Assembly (NCBI RefSeq): GCF_021295095.1
Contig: NZ_JAJLQX010000015.1
Location: forward strand, 1 to 64,000
Reading direction: 5' to 3'
DNA length: 64,000 nt
Origin: Phocaeicola oris
Lineage (GTDB): Bacteria; Bacteroidota; Bacteroidia; Bacteroidales; Bacteroidaceae
The position numbers and the translations under genes were made by a program. This document shows, in pieces, positions 8,999 through 17,078 of this stretch. Within the stretch, counting starts at the first letter, position 1. Each line of letters begins with the position of its first letter. The notes under the pieces were generated by a model. The model did no database searches, was not told where the DNA came from, and saw only the letters and a program-made list of their open reading frames with translations.

Positions 8999-9006
8999 CA
9001 AAGTTA
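8999..9006 (-). promoter_or_regulatory. -7 box for the aldo-keto reductase gene
   Basis: On the minus strand the sequence reads TAACTTTG (TAnnTTTG), about 37 bases upstream of the ATG. No -33 TTTG was found, consistent with activation by a regulator. Confidence 0.55.
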
Positions 9007-9072
9007 TGTCAAGTATTTATATGAGTTGTTATATAATTTAAGGACGTATTTTTACAATTCAAGGTTTCTTGT

Positions 9073-9080
9073 TATATTTG
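9073..9080 (+). promoter_or_regulatory. -7 box for the AraC-family gene
   Basis: TATATTTG fits TAnnTTTG, giving a leader of about 80 bases. It faces the opposite promoter at 8999-9006, so the 205-base gap between the genes is a likely site of shared control. Confidence 0.5.
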
Positions 9081-9167
9081 TATAATATAGGTTGCGCTCA
9101 GGTAATTTGAAAGCAAATTTTCATTGCGCTCGCTTGCACAATCTTTATTCAAAAGGAGACATTATAA

Positions 9168-9974
9168 ATGGATATAGCTGACAAATTTATCTTTACCGAT
9201 AATATCTTCCAATGGTCTGACTATTGCATGAAAGATTATCTTCCGCATATCTTCTGTATGGACGGTAGTCTGAACTTTGTGCTTGACGGCAAGCCCTATT
9301 ATGCTGTCGATGGCGACTGCATAATTCCAAGTATCCTGAAGCCTGCCTATCAGATTACGCCCAGTGAGGATTTTCGTTGTCGCATCATGTTTATCGACGC
9401 AGGCTATATTGATCAGAATAAACCTGTTATGCATTATAATGTCATCGGGCACTTAGGGCTGATACAGAATCCAATAATCCATCTACTGCCTGCTGAATTT
9501 CAAATGTGTCTTGAGAACGTGGATGTCATACGGAAACGTTTCCTCCGTTCTTACCATTCTTTTTATTTGGAGGCATTGCGCACAGCTTTCCAAGCGTTTG
9601 TGCTTGACATGTACGACATTCACTGCCGACAGGGAGGATTGAAGCAGGTAGGCTCATCGCAGGCTGAAGTCCTTGTTCGTCGTTTTATCGCCATGTTGCA
9701 GGAAGGAGGCTGTCGCACTCATCGCTCGCCCAGTTATTATGCAGACAAACTTTATATCACACCTATCTATCTTACTGAGATATGCCGTCGCGTCACCCAT
9801 AACACACCGACTTATTGGATAGATTATTTTACGGCATCAGAAATCAAGACACTACTTGCCGACAAAAACCTTTCGCTTCAGACCATTGCCGACCAGCTGG
9901 GATTCTCTTCTCTTGCTTACTTCAGCCGATATTGCACCAAATTGTTCGATAATCCTCCATCGCGAATGAGATAA
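9168..9974 (+). CDS. AraC-family transcriptional regulator
   Basis: 268 residues. The C-terminal third (about 180-265) has the two helix-turn-helix units of the AraC/XylS family: YYADKLYITPIYLTEICRR followed by TIADQLGFSSLAYFSRYCTKLF. The N-terminal half would be the effector or dimer domain (cupin-like; FVLDGKPYYAVDGD resembles a beta-barrel turn). It stops at NPPSRMR, a little shorter than usual for the family. It is divergent from the AKR fusion gene, the expected layout for a local activator. The signal it senses is not apparent. Confidence 0.88.
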   Translation: MDIADKFIFTDNIFQWSDYCMKDYLPHIFCMDGSLNFVLDGKPYYAVDGDCIIPSILKPAYQITPSEDFRCRIMFIDAGYIDQNKPVMHYNVIGHLGLIQNPIIHLLPAEFQMCLENVDVIRKRFLRSYHSFYLEALRTAFQAFVLDMYDIHCRQGGLKQVGSSQAEVLVRRFIAMLQEGGCRTHRSPSYYADKLYITPIYLTEICRRVTHNTPTYWIDYFTASEIKTLLADKNLSLQTIADQLGFSSLAYFSRYCTKLFDNPPSRMR

Positions 9975-10214
9975 GTTAAGGGTGTTCTTTTGAGTGACAT
10001 AACTTACACATATCAATAATTTTTTCTATGATATTTTAAAGTATTTATTCAGCATATCAAATATCATTAGGATTCTTGAGCTATATGAAAAGATTTATAC
10101 AGAATCTGGAAGGATAGGAATTTATAGATGCATTTTATTGTAAAGGGCTTATCTGAAAGAGTCTGATTATCCACAAAGACTTCAACACTTAGTGTGACTT
10201 ATCAACCACCGTTC

Positions 10215-10336
10215 CGATGTATATGAACATGGAAAGTGATACGTATGAGTTGGGTGATTCATCCGCATGAGTTGCTCGATTGATGCTGATGAGTTACTCG
10301 ATTCATCCGTATGAGTTGGGCGATTCATCCGCATCA
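10215..10336. repeat. 22-bp-period palindromic repeat array B
   Basis: Six 12-bp cores start at 10215, 10237, 10259, 10281, 10303 and 10325, exactly 22 bp apart: CGATGTATATGA, TGATACGTATGA, TCATCCGCATGA, TGATGCTGATGA, TCATCCGTATGA and TCATCCGCATCA. Linkers such as GTTGCTCGAT, GTTACTCGAT and GTTGGGCGAT are themselves conserved. The first unit with its neighbour matches the last unit of array A (CGAT...ATGAACATG...AAGTGAT), so arrays share edges as well as cores. The array lies in the 665-base gene-free stretch 9975-10639; apart from a promoter near 10590 I see nothing else there. Confidence 0.87.
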
Positions 10337-10588
10337 CTTTTTGCCATCACTTGATACTAAAGGATACAAACACACAGGTTCCTTAGATTCCTCCAAGTTC
10401 CCTTATATGGCTTTCCGAGAACCGAAAATGATGGGAAAAATACAGAAGCATTGAATTATAGGAAGACATAACAAAACAGACTATTAGCACACTACTCTGC
10501 ATGCCAGTTGGCAGATCTTTATATTTTGTTCAACGCATGTTTTTTTATATTATGATGGCTAAAAAATAGAAGGGAAAAGAAAATCTAT

Positions 10589-10596
10589 TAACTTTG
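10589..10596 (+). promoter_or_regulatory. -7 box for the exported TIM-barrel gene
   Basis: TAACTTTG fits TAnnTTTG and lies 43 bases before the ATG. No clear -33 box. Confidence 0.5.
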
Positions 10597-10639
10597 TTGG
10601 CGTTCAATAGAAAATATAAAAGATTAAAATTATAACAAT

Positions 10640-11584
10640 ATGAAAAGAAGTTATTCCACATGGGCATTGCTTGGATTAATAGGATTTTGCTTTTTAGCCC
10701 AACCTTTACAGGCAGAAAGCATTGAAAAGGGAGATATTGCAAAAGAAGTTAAAGCGTCATCGAGTAAAATTACTATCGGAACGATAGTTTATAAATGGCA
10801 GGATATAGATAATCAATTCAAATTTCTGAAAGAGAATGGCTTTACTTCTTGCCAGTTGAATTATAATAAAGGCATGGACGCAGTTTTCGCGAAGGAAGTA
10901 AAGACAGTTTCAGAGAAATATGGAATAAAGGTTACGACAGTTGTAGGTGTTCCGGGACATAGTGAATGGAATTTTATAAAAGGTCCGTCTACTATCGGAC
11001 TTGTTCCCACTGAAGGTCGTGCAGAGAAGATTGAGACCTATCATCAGATGATTGATTTTTGTGCTGAGGCAGGTGTTCCTGCTATGCATTCTCATTTCGG
11101 ATTTATTCCCGAAGATCCTTCTTCTGAGCAATATAAGGATTTTATTGAGGTTATGAAACAGTTGGCCGGTTATGCAAAAGATAAAGGAATTATGATTTAT
11201 TTTGAAACAGGTCAGGAGACTCCGACCACGCTTATTCGGGCTTTAACAGATATAGGTACCGAAAATGTATTTATCAATTGCGATGTGGCTAATCTTTTAC
11301 TTTATGGAAAAGCTAATCCGACAGATGCCATTCGTGTGTTTGGGCCGTTGGTAAAAGATGTCCACGCAAAGGATGGCTGCTATCCTACACGTGAAGATCC
11401 TTATCATTTGGGAGCAGAGAAGCCTATTCCCGAAGGCGATGTAGATTTTCCTGCTATCATTAAGATTTTGAAAAAGGAAGGTTATGAAGGCGCCCTTACC
11501 ATTGAGTGTGAGTTGAATGGATCGAGTCAAGCTTACTTGGCTAAGACTCGGCAGTATCTGCAGGATTTGATTGATAAGGAGTAA
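10640..11584 (+). CDS. Exported sugar phosphate isomerase/epimerase-like TIM-barrel protein
   Basis: 314 residues. A signal peptide (about 1-25, ending QPLQA) precedes a xylose-isomerase-like TIM barrel (AP endonuclease family 2 fold). Conserved features are MHSHFGFIPE (a metal-ligand-like His cluster near 152-155), FETGQE near 187-192, FINCDVANLL, a DVHAKDG segment and the closing TIECEL. Members of this fold are metal-dependent isomerases or epimerases of sugars. Exported versions are common in Bacteroides and their substrates are largely unknown. No sugar-use genes adjoin it, so a substrate cannot be inferred. The next gene starts 25 bases downstream. Confidence 0.82.
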   Translation: MKRSYSTWALLGLIGFCFLAQPLQAESIEKGDIAKEVKASSSKITIGTIVYKWQDIDNQFKFLKENGFTSCQLNYNKGMDAVFAKEVKTVSEKYGIKVTTVVGVPGHSEWNFIKGPSTIGLVPTEGRAEKIETYHQMIDFCAEAGVPAMHSHFGFIPEDPSSEQYKDFIEVMKQLAGYAKDKGIMIYFETGQETPTTLIRALTDIGTENVFINCDVANLLLYGKANPTDAIRVFGPLVKDVHAKDGCYPTREDPYHLGAEKPIPEGDVDFPAIIKILKKEGYEGALTIECELNGSSQAYLAKTRQYLQDLIDKE

Positions 11585-11609
11585 TTCTATAAAAGGTAAA
11601 TAACAAATC

Positions 11610-12233
11610 ATGATAACCCCTCGTCGTATATGGAACTGGTGTCAGCGAATTAAGCACAGAAGAGGTTACGGAGTACAGTCTCCAACCGATTTCTTTTTGA
11701 TAACTTCGGTCATCTATGAGAGGCGGCCATATTATGCTTACCGTATGCTAAAGTCGCGTATGTACGACTACTATCTTCCACATTACAGAGATAAAGTCAA
11801 TCGGCTTCTTTTCCGGCTGGTTAACTTTTATCAACCGTCTAATTTAGTTGAGGTGGGACGTGAAAACGGAGAAGCATTTAGTTATATGCGGGCTGCCTCG
11901 CAAAAAATGGTTGCTTTTTCTATACGCGGGAAAGAAAAAGAGATGGTTTTACTTCAATTGGAAAGATATTTGGAAGAAGTGAACCGGATAGGATGCTTGC
12001 ATATTGGGCATACTCCTTTTTATAAAGAAGTTTATGAATTGGCAATTTCGTATGTGAATCAAGATAGTTGGTTTATTGTGGGCGGTATACATGAATCCGG
12101 AGAGAAACGGATGTGGTGGAAGCAGGTGAAAGATGACCCACGTACCGGAATAACTTATGATTTGTTTGATATCGGATTAGTCTTCTTTGATAAGAAGCGT
12201 TACAAGGAGCATTATATTGTTAATTTTTTATGA
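11610..12233 (+). CDS. Conserved protein, methyltransferase-like fold suspected
   Basis: 207 residues; I do not recognise a defined family with certainty. The start RIWNWCQRIKHRRGYGVQSP followed by F-LIT-VIYE resembles a group of Bacteroidales proteins annotated as class I SAM-dependent methyltransferases. A Rossmann-like stretch NLVEVGRENGEAFSYMRAA occurs at about 76-94, but the usual glycine-rich SAM loop is poor, so it may be catalytically degenerate. It sits between an exported TIM-barrel gene and a cobalamin adenosyltransferase and overlaps neither closely; its stop (12231-12233) is four bases before the next ATG, so translation may be coupled. Confidence 0.6.
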   Translation: MITPRRIWNWCQRIKHRRGYGVQSPTDFFLITSVIYERRPYYAYRMLKSRMYDYYLPHYRDKVNRLLFRLVNFYQPSNLVEVGRENGEAFSYMRAASQKMVAFSIRGKEKEMVLLQLERYLEEVNRIGCLHIGHTPFYKEVYELAISYVNQDSWFIVGGIHESGEKRMWWKQVKDDPRTGITYDLFDIGLVFFDKKRYKEHYIVNFL

Positions 12234-12237
12234 TGTC

Positions 12238-12792
12238 ATGAAAATATATACTAAGAGAGGAGATAAAGGAACGACTTCGTTAGTAGGAGGAGTTCGTGTT
12301 TTAAAAACAGATATACGCCTTGAAGCGTATGGTACAGTGGATGAATTGAATTCACAGTTGGGTGTGTTGGAAACGTATCTTACAGATCCGGAGGATATAG
12401 AATTGATGGAATATATTCAGCGAAAATTGTTTGCTATTGGCGGCTATTTGGCTACCGATCAGTCGAAGACAGAAGTACGTCAGAGTTTTATCGTTACTTC
12501 TGATGATGTGAAGAAAATAGAGGACGCAATCGATGCGGCAGAAGCACTTCTTCCACCGTTACGTTCGTTTGTTCTTCCTGGAGGGGCAAGGGGAGCAGCT
12601 GTTGCTCACGTATGCCGTACAGTGTGTCGACGGACAGAACGCCGTATCCTTGCGTTGGGAGAGCAATATCCGCTTGATGAGCAGTTATTGGCCTTTATGA
12701 ATCGATTATCAGATTATCTTTTCAATCTCGCAAGAAAGATTAACATAATAACAAACGAAAATGAAAAAATTTTAGATAATGGGAGGAAATGA
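12238..12792 (+). CDS. PduO-type cob(I)alamin adenosyltransferase
   Basis: 184 residues from the ATG at 12238, which gives the normal family start MKIYTKRGDKGTTSLVGG; a longer frame upstream runs into the preceding gene and is not conserved-looking. The family transfers the adenosyl group of ATP to cob(I)alamin to make coenzyme B12, needed by methylmalonyl-CoA mutase in the propionate pathway of Bacteroides. ATP-binding features visible are the N-terminal TKRGDKG loop and the arginine-rich CRTVCRRTERRIL near residues 122-134. The start is four bases after the preceding stop. Confidence 0.92.
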   Translation: MKIYTKRGDKGTTSLVGGVRVLKTDIRLEAYGTVDELNSQLGVLETYLTDPEDIELMEYIQRKLFAIGGYLATDQSKTEVRQSFIVTSDDVKKIEDAIDAAEALLPPLRSFVLPGGARGAAVAHVCRTVCRRTERRILALGEQYPLDEQLLAFMNRLSDYLFNLARKINIITNENEKILDNGRK

Positions 12793-12804
12793 TATAAATT
12801 ATAC

Positions 12805-12812
12805 TATCTTTG
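12805..12812 (+). promoter_or_regulatory. -7 box for the DUF2795 gene
   Basis: TATCTTTG followed by GCG fits TAnnTTTG, 53 bases upstream of the ATG. Confidence 0.55.
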
Positions 12813-12864
12813 CGCGGAAAATGTAGAAAAGGTAATTATTTTTAACGACTTAAAGGGATTTACT

Positions 12865-13086
12865 ATGTACTGGACATTAGAATTGGCCTCAAAGCTTGAG
12901 GATGCTCCTTGGCCTGCAACCAAAGATGAACTGATTGACTATGCCGTTCGTTCAGGAGCACCAATGGAGGTAATTGAAAATTTGCAGGAAATAGAAGACG
13001 AGGGCGAAGTGTATGAAAGTATAGAAGATATTTGGCCTGATTATCCAACTAAGGAGGATTTCTTCTTTAACGAGGATGAGTATTGA
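12865..13086 (+). CDS. Small acidic DUF2795-type protein
   Basis: 73 residues, starting MYWTLELASKLEDAPWPATKDELIDYAVRSG. The motif APWPATKDELIDYAVRSGAP is typical of the short DUF2795 proteins found throughout the Bacteroidetes; the C-terminal half is strongly acidic (EIEDEGEVYESIEDI and the end FFFNEDEY). Function is unknown. It has its own promoter and terminator, so it is a one-gene unit. Confidence 0.85.
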   Translation: MYWTLELASKLEDAPWPATKDELIDYAVRSGAPMEVIENLQEIEDEGEVYESIEDIWPDYPTKEDFFFNEDEY

Positions 13087-13130
13087 TTCTTTTGCATTTA
13101 AAACGCTTAGAGTTAGTATTTTATATAAAT

Positions 13131-13158
13131 AAAAAGAGGGCATTGTTGCTCTCTTTTT
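13131..13158 (+). terminator. Rho-independent terminator after the DUF2795 gene
   Basis: AAAAAGAGGGC (13131-13141) pairs with GCTCTCTTTTT (13148-13158) around a 6-base loop, one mismatch, followed by ATTATTTTT. Confidence 0.88.
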
Positions 13159-13189
13159 ATTATTTTTATACTTTAGATTCGTTTTTTAT

Positions 13190-13220
13190 TTTGTGTATTT
13201 TTTGAATTAGATTACCTTTG
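13190..13220 (+). promoter_or_regulatory. Consensus Bacteroides promoter for the aminotransferase-cytidylyltransferase pair
   Basis: TTTG at 13190-13193, 19-base spacer, TACCTTTG at 13213-13220. Both boxes fit the published B. fragilis consensus. Predicted transcription start is about 10 bases before the ATG, so the leader is very short. Confidence 0.8.
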
Positions 13221-13237
13221 CACAAATTTATGAGGGT

Positions 13238-14293
13238 ATGCAACAAGATATGAATTTTCTGGACCGTAATGAGTTTAATTTTGAACCATCGGAAGAAGTT
13301 GTTAAAGCTTTTAAGAACTTTGACATAAAAAAGTTATGCTTTTATACACGTATCTATGGAGAAGGAAAGAAGAGTATTTTTTCTGACTTCCTCTCAGAAC
13401 GTTATGATATAAATGAACAACAAATCATCTTGGGCTACGGCGCGGAAGATTTATTGAAGCAAGCTGTTCATTATTTTCTGACTGAAGGAGGAAGTAAGAC
13501 AATGTTGATACCTAAATACTCATGGTGGTATTACAAATCAATTGCTGATGAGGTGGCAGGGACAACGTTGCAATATCCCGTATATGAGAATGGTGATACT
13601 TTTTGCTATGATTTTGAAGGGCTAAAAGCTATGGTAGACGAGGTGAAACCAAAGATATTGCTGGTCGCTTCTCCAAATAATCCTACAGGAAACGGATTGG
13701 AACCATCAGAGTTGGAACGACTTCTTCAAATGGTTCAACCATCGACCATTGTTTTGGTCGATGAAGCTTATGCTTCTTTCGTAAGCGATGATACATCGTA
13801 CGTAAAAAAACTTGTTGAGACTTATTCTAATGTTGTTATTTGTCGTACGTTATCCAAATTTTACGGACTTCCGGGGTTGCGTATGGGCTTTGGCTTTGTG
13901 GGACGTGGTGAAGAAATGGATCGCTTTACACGCTATTCTAACAAGTATTTAGGTTATGATCGGTTATCCGAAGAAATTGCTATTGCGGCATTGAAGTCGG
14001 AAGAGCATTATCGACACGTAGCAAATGTAATGCAAGAAGCAAGGGAGATGTACAATCGTGAGATTGCTCCGCTGAATGGATTCAAAGTTTATCGGTCTGT
14101 GGCCAACTTTATACTCATTAAATATCCCATTGAATTAAAGGAAGCATTACAACAAGCATTCGCAGACCAAAGCTATAAGATTAAATTCATGGATGAGCCC
14201 GGAATTAATACACACATGAGGATTACATTGGGACGCAGAGAGCAGAATCGTACAGTTTGCGATACTATTCTTCATATAGCGAAGCAACAATGA
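13238..14293 (+). CDS. PLP-dependent aminotransferase, HisC/CobD-like
   Basis: 351 residues of fold-type I PLP enzyme (class I/II aminotransferase). The pattern ASPNNPTGN near residue 150, VDEAYASF near 180 and the Schiff-base lysine in CRTLSKFYGLPGLRMGF near 213 are those of histidinol-phosphate aminotransferases and the related threonine-phosphate decarboxylase CobD. No histidine-biosynthesis genes adjoin it. Instead its last bases overlap the start of a LicC-like cytidylyltransferase (ATGA), which suggests it makes the amino-alcohol phosphate or aminophosphonate that the next enzyme activates. Whether it transaminates or decarboxylates cannot be told from sequence. Confidence 0.85.
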   Translation: MQQDMNFLDRNEFNFEPSEEVVKAFKNFDIKKLCFYTRIYGEGKKSIFSDFLSERYDINEQQIILGYGAEDLLKQAVHYFLTEGGSKTMLIPKYSWWYYKSIADEVAGTTLQYPVYENGDTFCYDFEGLKAMVDEVKPKILLVASPNNPTGNGLEPSELERLLQMVQPSTIVLVDEAYASFVSDDTSYVKKLVETYSNVVICRTLSKFYGLPGLRMGFGFVGRGEEMDRFTRYSNKYLGYDRLSEEIAIAALKSEEHYRHVANVMQEAREMYNREIAPLNGFKVYRSVANFILIKYPIELKEALQQAFADQSYKIKFMDEPGINTHMRITLGRREQNRTVCDTILHIAKQQ

Positions 14294-15018
14294 TAGCGGT
14301 TATTTTAGCTGCAGGCATGGCAAAACGTTTACGTCCTTTGACAGACGCCTGTCCTAAGTGTCTGTTGAAGGTTGGAGGACGGACGTTGCTTGAACGTATT
14401 GTCGACGCTGTAGTTTCCTGTGGTATACATGATTTCGTCGTGGTTACGGGATATCGAGCTTCGATGATAAGCGATTTCCTTAAAGAACATTATCGGGAGG
14501 AAACATTCCACTTTATTCATAATGCAGATTACGCTACTACGAATAATATTTATTCGCTGTGGCTGACAAGATCTTATGCCGATCGAAACGATTTTATCTT
14601 ATTGGATAGTGATATTTTGTTTGATTCTGCTCTTATTTCCCGTTTGATGAATGAAACTGATACGGTTTTGGCTGTTAATCGGCATGAATTGGGTGAAGAA
14701 GAAATGAAGGTGATTGTGGATGAACATCATCGTGTGACGCACATAAGCAAAACTTGTGACATCTCTCAAGCTATGGGAGAATCGGTCGGTATTGAAGTAA
14801 TACGGGCTGACTATTCTGAAAAGCTCTTTGAAGAAATGGAACACATGATGAATGTTGAACATTTAACAGACACGTTCTATGAACAATCTTTTGAACGGCT
14901 TATATTGAAAGGATTTTCATTTCATGCCATAGATACGACTGATTTGTTTTCTATGGAACTTGATACGGTGGAAGACTTTGAACAAGCTTGTAATAAAATT
15001 CCTGAAAATCTACTTTAA
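14290..15018 (+). CDS. LicC-like nucleotidyltransferase (probable cytidylyltransferase)
   Basis: 242 residues from the ATG at 14290, which overlaps the preceding stop codon; the sequence from there, MIAVILAAGMAKRLRPLTDACPKCLLKVGG, is the family start. The nucleotide-binding loop LAAGMAKRLRP is at 5-15, and the DSDILFD metal site near 103-109. The nearest types are LicC/PntC, which join CTP to phosphocholine, phosphoethanolamine or aminoethylphosphonate, rather than sugar-phosphate nucleotidyltransferases. It ends 7 bases from the convergent GT4/LicD pair, which is the probable user of the CDP- or CMP-linked product. Confidence 0.82.
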   Translation: MIAVILAAGMAKRLRPLTDACPKCLLKVGGRTLLERIVDAVVSCGIHDFVVVTGYRASMISDFLKEHYREETFHFIHNADYATTNNIYSLWLTRSYADRNDFILLDSDILFDSALISRLMNETDTVLAVNRHELGEEEMKVIVDEHHRVTHISKTCDISQAMGESVGIEVIRADYSEKLFEEMEHMMNVEHLTDTFYEQSFERLILKGFSFHAIDTTDLFSMELDTVEDFEQACNKIPENLL

Positions 15019-15025
15019 TTACTCT

Positions 15026-16156
15026 TTAGCCGATGAGACTTTGATATAGTTTGATAAGTTTCTTGGCTTGTAATTCATCGGAAAAGTTTTCTCTTTGTTT
15101 TAATCCGTCAGCAATTAACTGTTGGCGGAGAGAACTATTTGTCAGTATGGATAATTCTGCTTGAACAAGTTCATTGACATCGGACGGATTAACATAGACC
15201 GCAGCTTTTCCTCCGGCTTCTTCCATACATGAATGGCTGGTAGTAATTACCGGAACTTTGGAATTCAGAGCCTCAAGTACCGGAATACCAAAACCTTCGT
15301 ATATGGAAGGATAGATAAACAGGGAAGCCATCTGATAAATTGCCGGAAGATCTTCGTATTTCACTTCTTTTAAAATATGAACACGATTTTCCAGCTGATG
15401 CTCGGCCATATACTTTTCTATTTCTTCCGTATACTTCGTTCGGCGACCAACAATGACTAAATGGATATCTGGTGGCAGTTGAGGGAGAGATTTCACTATG
15501 AAGAGGGCATTCTTCCGTTTCTCTATAGTCCCTACATTTAGTATATACCGTTCAGGTAAATGATGAATTGTTTTTACTTGTTGTTTCTTTTCTTCTGTTA
15601 CCGGAATACCGAAAACCGGATCGCAATTCTGATAAATGGTGGTAATCTTTTCTTCCGGAATTTGATAAAGCTCTACTATATCCTTTTTTGTTCGGTCGCT
15701 TACAGAAATGATATGATCGGCATCAACACATGCTTGGTGAAATTTGTAATCGTATATTTTTCGATCGATGGGAGCGTAACATTCCGGCAGGCGGAGAAAA
15801 ATCAAATCGTGTATGGTGACGATACTTTTTATTCCACTTTTCTTAATGTTCAGGGGAATTTCGTTGCTGAGGCCATGATAGATTTGTATGCCACTGACTT
15901 CCATCTGATGGGTAATGCCCCACGAGCGCCAAACAGCCGGAAACCGTTTGCCCAATCCCTGAGCATAAACCATTTTCAGCGAAGGATGCTTTTTCAACAG
16001 TACATTCATTCTGCCTGCCGTGTCTGATGTAGCGGAAAAAATATCGTATTCATTTTCCGGATAGTATCGGCTAAGTATATCGAGTACATATCGGCTGTAG
16101 TTTCCTAAGCCGGTGAAGTTACGAACTGCCCTTTTGCCATCGAATCCGATTCTCAT
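15026..16156 (-). CDS. GT4-family glycosyltransferase
   Basis: 376 residues with the two Rossmann domains of a GT-B enzyme. It begins MRIGFDGKRAVRNFTGLGNYSRYV, the GxGxY-type start of mannosyltransferase-like GT4 proteins. YILNVGTIEKRKN marks the nucleotide-sugar domain, and YEGFGIPVLEA near residue 300 carries the EX7E retaining-glycosyltransferase motif. Its ATG overlaps the stop of the licD-like gene by four bases, so the two are translated together. It probably adds a hexose to a surface glycan that LicD then decorates. Confidence 0.9.
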   Translation of the reverse strand: MRIGFDGKRAVRNFTGLGNYSRYVLDILSRYYPENEYDIFSATSDTAGRMNVLLKKHPSLKMVYAQGLGKRFPAVWRSWGITHQMEVSGIQIYHGLSNEIPLNIKKSGIKSIVTIHDLIFLRLPECYAPIDRKIYDYKFHQACVDADHIISVSDRTKKDIVELYQIPEEKITTIYQNCDPVFGIPVTEEKKQQVKTIHHLPERYILNVGTIEKRKNALFIVKSLPQLPPDIHLVIVGRRTKYTEEIEKYMAEHQLENRVHILKEVKYEDLPAIYQMASLFIYPSIYEGFGIPVLEALNSKVPVITTSHSCMEEAGGKAAVYVNPSDVNELVQAELSILTNSSLRQQLIADGLKQRENFSDELQAKKLIKLYQSLIG

Positions 16157-16974
16157 TCTTCTTTATATTTAAATTCTCTGTAAGGCTGATCTAAATTCAT
16201 GTAATAAAAATTGTGTTGGCGTTGATGCTCTTTATCCGGAAGCTTCATATAATCTCTGTAAATTTTAGTTAGGTATTCATCGTATAGCTTCGGTCCCTGA
16301 ACCATTTCTCCTTCAAACAGATAACGAGCGTACGTATTGTAAACAGATCTTTGCATCACACCTCGCAAGCCGTCGGTGTAGTCAGCCGTATACTCGCATT
16401 GGTTATAATCATACTTCATTAGAATTTTCCGAATTCTTTGTTGAACGCCTTGTTTGGTGAACATTTTCTGCACCAACAACGGAGCCCAGGAGCTTGGCCC
16501 ATGCCCATGTTTGTAGGGGTCTCGATAGACTAAATACAGAAGTTGTTTATAGAATTCAAATGCCGCATAGTGCATTCGGCGTGTTAACATATTGGTCGGC
16601 ACTCCGTCATACGGAAAAACATCTACATAGATACCTCCAAGGTAGCTCAAGTGTTTACGTTCTATCAATGTGGTACTTGAATCTTGTATCTTTCCGAAAG
16701 GCAAAGGGTAATTCGGATCATTTTCGGCACAAACAAATTCAAATGGCGCGGGTAACCATTCCTTTGAATGCTTGATAAACTCTTCGTAATATGGGCGGGG
16801 CATGCCTACATCCATGTCATCGTCCCAAGGAATAAATCCTTTATGACGTATAGCTCCTAAAAGCGTACCAGCAAAAATACAATACTGCAAATCGTGTTCC
16901 ACGCAAATCTTATCAAAAGCAAGTAAGATTTTCAGCATTCGCAACTGAAGTGGGCGTATGTCGTAACAGGCCAT
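16153..16974 (-). CDS. LicD-family phosphotransferase
   Basis: 273 residues. The LicD domain is clear: FAGTLLGAIRHKGFIPWDDD followed by MDVGMPR near residues 38-62, where the Asp cluster is the presumed metal site. LicD proteins transfer phosphocholine, or a similar phospho-amino alcohol, from CDP onto cell-surface sugars. First gene of a two-gene unit with the GT4 glycosyltransferase; the matching LicC-like enzyme is encoded convergently next door. A -7 box lies about 17 bases upstream of the ATG. Confidence 0.9.
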   Translation of the reverse strand: MACYDIRPLQLRMLKILLAFDKICVEHDLQYCIFAGTLLGAIRHKGFIPWDDDMDVGMPRPYYEEFIKHSKEWLPAPFEFVCAENDPNYPLPFGKIQDSSTTLIERKHLSYLGGIYVDVFPYDGVPTNMLTRRMHYAAFEFYKQLLYLVYRDPYKHGHGPSSWAPLLVQKMFTKQGVQQRIRKILMKYDYNQCEYTADYTDGLRGVMQRSVYNTYARYLFEGEMVQGPKLYDEYLTKIYRDYMKLPDKEHQRQHNFYYMNLDQPYREFKYKEE

Positions 16975-16990
16975 AAAACAATTCTTTTTG

Positions 16991-16998
16991 CAAAAATA
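16991..16998 (-). promoter_or_regulatory. -7 box for the licD-GT4 unit
   Basis: Reads TATTTTTG on the minus strand (TAnnTTTG), 17 bases from the ATG. No -33 box seen. Confidence 0.5.
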
Positions 16999-17078
16999 GC
17001 CAAATTAGTCGAATGATACGTGTTCTTTATTTCCTTTTTTAAGCGTATTACGTTTTTCATGCAATAAATTAAGCAAAG

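Noticed and set aside
15560-16027. Plus-strand frame opposite the GT4 gene
   Set aside because: Shadow of a gene with clear GT4 motifs.
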